NCBI GenBank assembly: GCA_036939355.1
Contig: JALLAP010001700.1
Coordinates: forward strand, 1 to 10,954
DNA: 10,954 nt
Direction: 5' to 3'
From: Thalassiosira profunda
Lineage: Eukaryota; Bacillariophyta; Thalassiosirophyceae; Thalassiosirales; Thalassiosiraceae
Position numbers and translations under genes: made by a program. Shown piece after piece: positions 1 through 6,766 of this stretch. The notes under the pieces were generated by a model. The model was given only the letters and a program-made list of their open reading frames with translations. It was not told the origin of the DNA and did no database searches. Numbering within the stretch: the first letter of the stretch is position 1; the number at the start of each line of letters is the position of its first letter.

Positions 1-2
1 CT

Positions 3-665
3 AAGGACAGACCAAAGGCGAAGGCTCCAGCTACACGCAACAACACTCGTCCGAGAGGGAATGCACCCAGCCAAGCTATGGGTTCCATGTCAAAGAGGGA
101 ACTCCACACTGCAGCAAATAGAATGTTGGCATCCGGAAACAAATCCTGGGATGGCTGGGAGCCTACTTCAAAGAAGAAGCTGGTCGGCGCCGTGCCATCA
201 ATTCAATCGAGCACACCATCTAGAGGCATTGGTCGACGGCAAGTGGTGCCTCCATCCTGCTCCATGGACAGGTCACCAAACCAATTGCAGCGCCCGCATC
301 CAAAAGGAGGCGTGGCGCCAAATGGAGCTGCCAAACAGTCGCCCAAACGGCAAATTGATCGATCGCCCCGATATGCAGCCCGAAACGGAGCGAGCACTCA
401 AATCAGATCTCCCACAGGCGCGCCGGCGTCTCGGCGTAGAGATGAGTCTAGGCTGGGCGGAGATGCGCCGCCGGAGATAGATTCGACAGTGTTCTTTCCA
501 GTGGGCTCAACTGTGAAGCACAGACTGCATGGCAGAGGGGTCGTCCAAAGTCCACCGACCGCAGACGCGGAGTTTGCAGAGAAGATGCTTGTGCGAGTTG
601 AGTTCTCGGAGGACAGCATGGTATGGGATCTGCCGATGGATGCTGTAGCACACACGTACGAATAG
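3..665 (+). CDS. Basic Ser-Pro-rich protein with C-terminal beta-rich module, 5' partial
   Basis: I do not recognise a named family. The frame is open from base 3 to the TAG at 663-665 (220 codons plus stop), so the gene or this exon probably begins outside the window. The first in-frame ATG is at 78 and would give 195 aa. The middle is basic and disordered-looking, with repeated Ser-Pro sites in basic context (RSPNQ, QSPKR, RSPRY, RSPTG) that resemble sites for proline-directed kinases. The last 60 or so residues look folded: a segment beginning FFPVGSTVKHRLHGRGVV, then LVRVEF and VWDLPMDAV. Short modules of this 'G-x-x-V-x-H-R-x-H-G-x-G-x-V' kind with a following V-R-F/E strand occur in many stramenopile proteins and suggest a small SH3/KOW-like barrel; that assignment is inference. 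Base 3 may lie just after a splice acceptor outside or at the window edge. Confidence is good that this is coding and low for function. Confidence 0.6.
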   Translation, partial: KDRPKAKAPATRNNTRPRGNAPSQAMGSMSKRELHTAANRMLASGNKSWDGWEPTSKKKLVGAVPSIQSSTPSRGIGRRQVVPPSCSMDRSPNQLQRPHPKGGVAPNGAAKQSPKRQIDRSPRYAARNGASTQIRSPTGAPASRRRDESRLGGDAPPEIDSTVFFPVGSTVKHRLHGRGVVQSPPTADAEFAEKMLVRVEFSEDSMVWDLPMDAVAHTYE

Positions 666-1019
666 AACACGGCGAGGGCGTCGATGAGTTGATTTTTTGG
701 CGTTACCATACCAATACAGAGTTGTTTCAGAGCCCTCTGCGCTCTGAGAGCAATCATTTGGGCGATTCCTGGGATTCAGAAGAGGTCTTGGGTGGAAAAG
801 CGCGATGAGAACGCCAGACATCGAGCACGCGTCCTGTCTGGTGTCTCGATCATCGGCTGGACAGGTGAGAATTATCAACTGCCAGCGTGACTGCTGGATG
901 AGAACGCGACGATTTTGTCTGATCGATGCGAACCCAAACTAACGAGAGCCTCATGCTTTTCTTGGCTATTCGCCCTTTCACCCGACTGCTCTCACCCACA
1001 AAACCATCGACAGCTCGAA
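666..1019. other. Intergenic region upstream of the phosphatase gene
   Basis: There is no convincing coding sequence in these 354 bases. The stretch should hold the 3' UTR of the first gene and the promoter and 5' UTR of the phosphatase. Two weak structures are visible: an 11-nt direct repeat (gatgagaacgc) at 804-814 and 897-907, and a 7-bp inverted repeat ccagaca/tgtctgg at 814-820 and 835-841. Neither matches a site I can name. Confidence 0.5.
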
Positions 1020-3496
1020 ATGAAGCCTCTCATCCTATCATCTACCATGATCTGTTCGGCCCTTTGGGCGGCGGCAAGTGCCGTTTCCTTAGGGAACGCC
1101 ACTCGGCCCGGAAGTTTGCTTCGCGGAAGCCTGGCCAGAGCGTCCAATCGCAAGTTGTCACCCAGTCCCTTCCTTTGGCAACCATACCAAATCGTCGACT
1201 ACTTTCAGGGACACGGCTCTGTCAGCAGCCGAGATCCGTCTGTGACGATTCTCTGGAGAGCCGACACAGGATCATGTGACATCAGTTGTTCTCCAGATTC
1301 CTCAAGTTGCCCATCGGCATGGACTTCAGTCAACCCGGTTCCAGGCTACCCCATCAGCAACTTCTTTCGACATGACATCACTGGTCTCGCCGACTCCGCG
1401 CGATACACGTACACCGTGCGGTGCGATGGCACGGAGCTCGGCGGATCGTTCCAGACGCCACCGGCTATTCCTACCAGTGCTGACCCCGAAGCAAGCACGA
1501 AGGTCCTTGCATACGGAGACTCGCGCGATGACTTATCGGTACATAACCGTATTGCCGAGCAAATGATGTACGCCAACGAGAGCAAATGGTACGGTGCCCC
1601 CACGCTGCATACCGGAGACTTCGTGTACGATGGCAGTTGCCTTCAGGAGTGGACCAACGATATCATGAGCACTGATCCCGCCTATCCAAGCCTCAGAGAG
1701 CTGATGAGCAACTCGCCGATGAACGGATGTCGGGGAAACCACGAGAACTACAATGGCTGCAACGCAGGCAACCTGTGGGATTCGTATTTCCCGGAGGGTG
1801 AGAAAGAATGTTATCTGTGCCACGCTATCATACACCTACTCACATGTCATTTTCAACCAAGTGTTTCCCCATCGATTCGTAGACTTTGGAACGAACGAGC
1901 CTGCTACCGGAACTCCAAGCGCTCTGAGCTACTCCTTCGATTACGGTCCGATCCATGTCGCTGAGATCGATCAATACACCGATGGTTACCCTAATCCGGA
2001 TGGGACGTACGATCGCACCGAAACTTCCTACGGTTATTGTGCCTACTCCGATTGTACGTCTTGCTCGCCGCACTACAAATGGCTCAAGCAAGATCTGGAA
2101 GGTGCCAACGGTAGATATATCAAGCCATTTCTTTTCGTCGTCATTCACGAACCAATTTGGTCGGCGGGAGGTGGCCATTCGAATGAAGTGGAGCCTTGCT
2201 TTGAGAAGCTTCTCGAAGACCAAGGCGTCGACGTTGTTGTGCTCGCCGGCCACAACCACTACTACGCGCGTGCGGAGAAGAAGAACNGAAGACCAAGGCG
2301 TCGACGTTGTTGTGCTCGCCGGCCACAACCACTACTACGCGCGTGCGGAGAAGAAGAACCCGAATGCTGCGTACAAAGGGAAGAAGATCTACCACATTAC
2401 AACCGGAGGTGAGTATAAAATCTGCGTACAGAATACTGCTCGCCGTTTCCTTCACTAACCGTCCACTCTCTTGCTCCGCTGCCTCAGGTGGTGGGTGCTG
2501 CCTGTACTCGCCAGAGCACGGCAAGCCGCACGTACGCAAGGCTGTTAAACGAAACCACTACTGCCGAATCGATGCGAATACAAACGGCCCGGCCGACGAC
2601 GAACGATACCTATGCTTCGAGGCTGTCGACATCAACGGCGAGCAAATCGATTTCTTTGACATTGGAGGGCCTCGTCCGCCGGGATACGGCTATTGTACGT
2701 GCACCTCGCACATTGGTTGCAGCGATGGTAGCAGTTGCAATGGAGAAGAAAGCTGTGATGGTGGAACATGCAAGGCTGCAGACTTCTCAACGTGGCCCTG
2801 CTACGACGACGCTGCGCCTGATGCTGGCGTACTTTGCATTGAGGGCAGTTCCGGCCCTCGTTGTGGCTGCCAAAGCTTGAGCCGAAATGAGTGCGACGAC
2901 TACCCAGATTGGTGCCAGCGGACGTCCGGCGGCAAAATCAAATGCGTGCCCAAAGTAGNATGAGTGCGACGACTACCCAGATTGGTGCCAGCGGACGTCC
3001 GGCGGCAAAATCAAATGCGTGCCCAAAGTAGACTTTCCCACAGGCCCTGAGAACACCCAAGAGTATTGCGAAGATGGCATCGATAATGATTACGACGGTT
3101 TGGTCGATTGCGAGGATCCGGACTGCGCCCTCTTCTGTGGAGGCGGCACTGCTAGCTCGACTAGTACAAGCTCAACCAGTGAGTGGAGTTGTCGGCTATT
3201 ACTGCATGGCCAGCGCATCTTTACATCTCACAATTGCTTACCTCTTGCTTGCGTTTCCTTATTCAGCTTCGACCACCACCAGCACTCAAGCTGCGACGAC
3301 AACGACCGCTTCAACTACAACTACAACCGTCCAAACCTCGTCAACAACCACCACTACCCCAGCTGCAACCACGACCCCCACCACTACTCAATGTTCGTCT
3401 TGCCCATGCAAAGGTCGAACCGAATGCAAGGAGTCATCGTCGTGCAAGTGGAAGGGCACGTGCATCGATCGTCCCGGCAGTAGGAGTCGGTCGTAG
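1020..3496 (+). CDS. Secreted purple acid phosphatase with Cys-rich, Asp-rich and Thr-rich C-terminal extensions (4 exons)
   Basis: This is a metallophosphoesterase of the purple acid phosphatase family, which hydrolyses phosphate monoesters with a dinuclear metal centre. Exons are 1020-1797, 1862-2408, 2488-3178 and 3267-3496; with the two duplicated gap blocks counted once the coding length is 2100 nt (699 aa). A signal peptide covers about residues 1-25. A fibronectin-III-like PAP N-domain follows (about 55-150), then the catalytic domain. All five metal motifs are present: GDSR (Asp167), GDFVY (Asp200, Tyr203), GNHE (Asn240), VVIH (His355) and GHNHYYAR (His390, His392). The usual ITTGGGG segment is re-formed exactly across intron 2. 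Unusual additions follow: a Cys-rich region (about 487-573), an EDGIDNDYDGLVDC motif (588-601), a Thr-rich linker, and a tail with CxxCxC and CKWKGTC. The start at 1020 is chosen because it places the signal peptide first; an upstream in-frame ATG at 915 would bury it. The protein is probably extracellular or wall-linked and scavenges phosphate. Confidence 0.93.
1798..1861 (+). other. Intron 1 of the phosphatase gene
   Basis: The donor is GTGAGA after a phase-1 split codon and the acceptor is CCAAG, giving 64 nt. It joins the segment ending YFPE to VFPHRFVDFG, which reads well in the phosphatase fold. A second in-phase acceptor (CGTAG, ending at 1882) would drop seven residues and cannot be excluded. 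Confidence 0.75.
2215..2359. repeat. 72-bp identical direct copies flanking N at 2287 (assembly join)
   Basis: Bases 2215-2286 and 2288-2359 are identical over 72 nt and separated only by one N. The block encodes the phosphatase GHNHYYAR region. Using the block once moves the frame by one base and connects the upstream catalytic domain to the downstream PNAAYKGKKIYHITTG segment. This is the signature of two contigs sharing an overlap that was not merged, not a true tandem duplication. Confidence 0.93.
2409..2487 (+). other. Intron 2 of the phosphatase gene
   Basis: The donor is a consensus GTGAGT and the acceptor is CCTCAG, giving 79 nt in phase 1. Splicing recreates the conserved phosphatase stretch ITTGGGGCCLY from both sides, which is strong support. 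Reading through the intron instead ends at a stop at 2456-2458. Confidence 0.92.
2887..3031. repeat. 72-bp identical direct copies flanking N at 2959 (assembly join)
   Basis: Bases 2887-2958 and 2960-3031 are identical over 72 nt with one N between them. The block encodes part of the Cys-rich region of the phosphatase (DDYPDWCQRTSGG). Counting it once joins that region to the VDFPTGPEN segment and the Asp-rich motif in one frame. Confidence 0.93.
3179..3266 (+). other. Intron 3 of the phosphatase gene
   Basis: The donor is GTGAGT and the acceptor is ATTCAG, giving 88 nt in phase 1. It sits inside the Ser/Thr linker, so both sides continue the same Thr/Ser-rich composition before the terminal Cys motif. 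A preceding pyrimidine-rich stretch supports the acceptor. Confidence 0.88.
3269..3388 (+). repeat. Thr-rich low-complexity tract in phosphatase exon 4
   Basis: About 40 codons are mostly ACN (Thr), broken by Ser, Ala, Pro and Gln. Such tracts are typical mucin-like, probably O-glycosylated spacers in secreted proteins. Here it separates the enzyme and Asp-rich motif from the terminal Cys/Trp motif. Confidence 0.85.
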
Positions 3497-4286
3497 GATT
3501 TGCCACGATCCTCTGAAGCGGACTTGGATACGAATGAGACTTGTTTGCTCTGTCTGCCCCGGATACCGTTGCCACAGCCAACCGGCTTCGTTTTGTTTTG
3601 TCTGCCTTGTCCAGTGCAAGAAGATATGTCTAGAAACTAGTATGATACGTTGTTTGCAAAAGAGATTGTACGATATAGAGATCATTCAGGTCCATTGGAC
3701 CAACTCTGGCCTTGCTCGTCATAAATCCCTCACGAGCCGTCCTTTCGCTCCCGACTCAGACGAGGCGGCAGTCGATCGGCTCGCGAGACGCGGGGGAATA
3801 ATCGGGCATCCCTCCTTCCCTCCATCATTCCTCTCCAACGAGAAGCAAAGCTTTCTCGCATTCAAAAGCCCGCTGTCGGAGGTTGTCCGTTGATGACGTG
3901 TTTCCTTCGTCGTTGCACGTGAAAAAAGTGAAACAAGTTATTAGTTCGAAAGGGCATAAGTAAATGAGTTGAGCTGTCGCACAGTCATTGCATCTACTAA
4001 TTCCCCCACAGATACCCTCAGAGATAGCCCAAATTCCTTCGCATTTCGGGCCCCTCTGTTCGCGCCCTTCCCTTTCTTGCAACCGGAGCGGGCTCGGGAA
4101 ACGTCGGCGGAAGCCCGGCATTTTGACGCGGCTAAGCAAAGGGCCCCAAAGCCAATCTTTGCAATCGAGAAGGAGAGACGCCGGCCAAGGAAAGGGTGCA
4201 CCTTCCTTGGCTGCATTCCCATTTCCATTCTAGCCGCGGTCTCGTTGGTCCACCCGTTGGCGGCATTGTTTGCAACAGAGGAGACC
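3497..4286. other. Intergenic region between phosphatase and peroxidase genes
   Basis: No supported gene lies in these 790 bases. They should contain the phosphatase 3' UTR and the peroxidase promoter and leader. Open frames here lack recognisable protein features. A CCAAT pentamer is at 4152-4156, about 130 bp before the peroxidase ATG, and a cluster of bZIP/bHLH-type sites lies at 3894-3921. The last 300 bases are open in the peroxidase frame, but without domain character. Confidence 0.55.
3894..3921. promoter_or_regulatory. TGACGTG and CACGTG sites upstream of the peroxidase gene
   Basis: TGACGTG at 3894-3900 contains the cAMP/CO2-response-type core TGACGT known from diatom bZIP-regulated promoters. 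A palindromic G-box/E-box CACGTG follows at 3916-3921. They lie about 370-390 bp before the ATG. Function is inferred from motif resemblance only; each motif is short enough to occur by chance. Confidence 0.3.
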
Positions 4287-6464
4287 ATGGCGTCGAGGAG
4301 GCTGTGTGTGCTGGCGGCGGGGACCCTGGCCGCGGCCCGGGCGGCCGAGGAGTTCGCCCCCCTCGAGGAGGCGGCGCGGGCCGAACGGCAATTGGCCGCG
4401 GCCGAGGTTCGAGAGCTCGGCGGGTGGAGCGACGACGGATGGTCGTCTAGTTCCTCCTCCTCGTCATCTTCGGGCTCGTCGGGCAAGAGCGGCAAGTCCA
4501 CGTCTTATGACGACGACGACGACGGTGCATGGGGCGGCTGGGACAGCAGCAGCTGGTCCGGCTCGTCGTCGTCCAGCGGGAAGAGCGGCAAGAGTGGCAG
4601 CTCTGGCTCGGGCAAGTCCGGCAAGGGCTCGTCCTCCTCGCATTCCGACCATTGGCACGGTGAGTTTATCACGAGTGATAGGACAATTGCAAATCTCATT
4701 ATGCTCACATGATATGTTCACTTTGACAAATAGGCGGTTGGGGCATGCCCGGTTGGTGGGGTAGCTCCTCCTCATCGAGCTCCAAATCCTCCAAGGGCAG
4801 CGGATCCAAGTCAAGCAAAGGCAGCGGCTCCAAGTCAAGCAAGGGCAGCAGCTCGGATTCCTCATCGTCGTGGGACGGCGGATGGGGCGGCTGGGACAGC
4901 TCCCACTGGTCGGGCTCTTCGTCTTCATCCAGCGGAAAGAGTGGCAAGTCTGGCTCAGGATCGGGCAAATCGGGCAAGGGAACGAGCACAAGTCACGATT
5001 ATTGGGGTCCGCCGCCGTCGTGGGGCGGTTGGGATTCATCTTCGTCGTCCGGAAAGTCCGGAAAGGGCTCATCCAAGTCGAGCAAGGGCTCGAAGGGATC
5101 CAAGAGCGGGTCCAAGAGTTCGGGAGGCAAGTGGGTTTGGGTTTGGNAAGTCGAGCAAGGGCTCGAAGGGATCCAAGAGCGGGTCCAAGAGTTCGGGAGG
5201 CAAGTGGGTTTGGGTTTGGGGCAGCGCTCCGAGCTGGGGCTCTGGTTCGAGCTCCTCCAGCGGCAAGTCGGGCAAGAGCGGTGGAACGAGCAGTGGCTCG
5301 GGAAGCAGTGGGTCGGGCGATGGCTGGGACGACGACGGCTGGAGCACGTCCGCCGACCACGACGACGACGACTGGACCGACGACGGGTGGAAGGAGCCCG
5401 AGCCCACCGACATCAAGATCTACTCCAAGGGCGGCGTCTTCGGCGGCTGGAAGGCCGACGGGTGGGACAGCGACGGCCACTACAAGGCCGACTTCGACTA
5501 CGTCCGCGCCACCGTCAAGCAGCTCATCGTCGATTCCGACCGGGAGCTCGTTCCCAAGTTCCTCCGCCTGGGATTCCACGATTGCGTCGGCGGGTGCGAC
5601 GGCTGCGTCGACCTAACCAACCCCGAGAACAAGGGATTGCTCGAGCCCATCGAGGCGATCTACCCCATCGTCCAACAGTTCGAGGCGTCGTACTCCAAGG
5701 CGGACATTTGGGCGCTGGCCACCCTCGTCGCCGCCGACATGGCCGTCCTCGAGGACCGACCGGAGGGACTGCACTTTCCCATGCGCTACGTCGGCCGCGA
5801 CGACTGCGACGGCGCCGACGCCATGGGCGTGGGCGGCCCGGACGTGACGATGCCCGACAACCACCTCACCACCCACGAGCTCCTGAAGTTCTTCAAGGTC
5901 GAATTCGACTTCTCCACGGAGGAGACGGTCGTCATCATGGGAGTCCACTCCGCCGGCGTCGCGCACCCCACGAACTCCGGCTTTGGCAACAAGGGCAAGG
6001 AGGACGGGTGGGTCTTCGACGCCGAATCCTACAAGTTGGACAACCGGTACTACCACATGCTCGTGGGCGACGGCAAGGGAGGCCCGGTGCCCGAGTGGGA
6101 GCTGGAGCTGGTGAAGAACGACGGCGACATTCCCGATAGATATCAGTGGTATCACGAGAAGGACGGGGAGGACGAGCGGCCGATCATGACCAACGCTGAC
6201 ATGGCGTTGGTGCACGACTTCAGCGGGCACATTGGCACGGATGGGAAGGGCAACGAGGGAGCGGTGGACTGTGTGTTGACGGCCGACGATCACGGCGACG
6301 ACCACCGAAAGCGAAGAAAGCTTGGAGACCGGCGGAAGACGATGACGACGTGTCCGATGGCCGACGACACTATGGAGTTCATGATCGAGTACGCGCTGGA
6401 CAATCAGGGGTGGCTCGTCGATTTCGAGAAGGTTCTCGAGAAGATGCTCAAGAACGGGCATTAG
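4287..6464 (+). CDS. Secreted heme peroxidase with N-terminal Trp/Lys-Ser-rich cell-wall-like domain (2 exons)
   Basis: Exons are 4287-4659 and 4734-6464; with the duplicated gap block counted once the coding length is 2031 nt (676 aa). The start has a good context (gagaccATGg) and is followed by a signal peptide of about 19 residues. Residues from about 45 to 340 are low complexity: Trp-rich patches (WGGWDSS, WVWVW) alternate with Ser/Gly/Lys blocks (SGKSGKSG, SKSSKGSG) and Asp-rich patches near the end. The C-terminal half is a plant-superfamily heme peroxidase. Distal site RLGFHDC supplies Arg378 and His382. GVHSAG gives the probable proximal His505. DGW gives Trp526 before KLDNRYYHMLVG. 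TNADMALVHD gives Asp589, the likely partner of the proximal His. The SGF...GW spacing resembles class I (ascorbate/cytochrome c peroxidase type), whereas FHDC resembles classes II/III. A basic patch (RKRRKLGDRRK) lies near the end. Role: H2O2-dependent oxidation outside the cell; substrate not predictable. The N-terminal half resembles silica-associated proteins of diatoms. Confidence 0.9.
4660..4733 (+). other. Intron of the peroxidase gene
   Basis: The donor is consensus GTGAGT, the acceptor AAATAG, giving 74 nt in phase 1. It joins DHWH to GGWGMPGWWG. The intron is markedly more AT-rich than the flanking exons. Without splicing the frame stops at 4710-4712. Confidence 0.92.
4781..4852 (+). 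repeat. Three tandem 24-bp units encoding SKSSKGS(G/S)
   Basis: Units start at 4781, 4805 and 4829. They differ only at scattered positions and keep the reading frame, each encoding SKSSKGS followed by Gly or Ser. The unit places lysines three residues apart. Copy number may vary between alleles. Confidence 0.88.
5075..5219. repeat. 72-bp identical direct copies flanking N at 5147 (assembly join)
   Basis: Bases 5075-5146 and 5148-5219 are identical over 72 nt with one N between them. The block encodes a Lys-rich stretch and KWVWVW of the peroxidase. Counting it once links the low-complexity N-terminal half to the GSAPSWGSG segment and the catalytic domain in one frame. As this lies in repeat-rich coding sequence, a small repeat-length error here is more possible than at the other three joins. 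Confidence 0.9.
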
Positions 6465-6766
6465 ATGATATGACGGGGCCGGGGCAATCACATTTTGGGT
6501 TAGAGACCCCCTGTGTTTTGCAGCCTGCTGTTGAGGGTGCATAGAAGGGCACTGTTTTGATACGGTTTGATGTTGGATGAGTGGAGGGTAATAGATACTC
6601 TCCGCATCCTAACGTAGGTGGTATTGTTTGTTATCTGTACAAAACATCCATCTACAAGAGGCAAAACATGGTCAGGTCGTCTTAGAGCAAACACAAGCAA
6701 ACAGTTTATCCGGGCTGTTGGGGCTCTAGCATCAGCGTTCCAATTACCTTGCCTCATCTAACAGGG
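6465..6766. other. Intergenic region between convergent genes
   Basis: These 302 bases separate the stop codon of the peroxidase gene (+) from the stop codon of the membrane protein gene (-), so they hold both 3' UTRs. I see no gene and no clear polyadenylation signal. Confidence 0.6.

Larger units (their letters stand above)
4524..5005 (+). repeat. Two copies of a ~44-residue Trp/Ser/Lys unit, one on each side of the intron
   Basis: Copy 1 is encoded at 4524-4658 and copy 2 at 4877-5005. Both follow the same plan: WGGWDSS-x-WSGSSSSS, then GKSGKSG, GSGKSGKG, a short Ser/Thr run, and a His-Asp-aromatic-Trp end (SHSDHWH against TSHDYWG). The similarity covers the whole unit, so it looks like an internal duplication. 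A shorter third WGGWDSSSSSGKSGKG copy follows at about 5022-5068. Confidence 0.85.

Noticed and set aside
814..841. Inverted repeat in the first intergenic region as an RNA gene or terminator
   Set aside because: Seven base pairs with a 14-nt loop and no further structure is within chance expectation; no tRNA or snRNA features are present.
915..1019. Upstream in-frame start for the phosphatase at 915
   Set aside because: It would add 35 residues before an obvious signal peptide. The ATG at 1020 puts the signal sequence at the N-terminus.
3267..3483. His/Asn-rich C-terminus if phosphatase intron 3 is retained
   Set aside because: The alternative frame just rereads ACC/AAC-rich codons. Splicing gives the Thr linker and an orderly Cys/Trp motif, so the retained form is unlikely to be the main product.
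3969..4286. Upstream in-frame start for the peroxidase at 3969
   Set aside because: The frame is open but the extension has no domain, and the ATG at 4287 has a good context and begins a signal peptide directly.
4287..4370. Plastid targeting of the peroxidase by an ASA-FAP-like motif (FAP occurs at the start of the mature part)
   Set aside because: The FAP is three residues beyond the likely cleavage point, and Phe is not at +1 as needed for diatom plastid import; the Trp/Lys-rich domain fits secretion better.
4464..5579. Long minus-strand open frame opposite the peroxidase N-terminal half
   Set aside because: It is the reverse of Ser/Gly/Lys repeat codons, has no domain, crosses the assembly join, and overlaps a strand with a clear signal peptide, intron and enzyme.
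5613..6542. 309-codon minus-strand open frame opposite the peroxidase catalytic domain
   Set aside because: It is Val/His-rich complement of GC-rich peroxidase codons with no recognisable features; the plus strand carries the complete active site.
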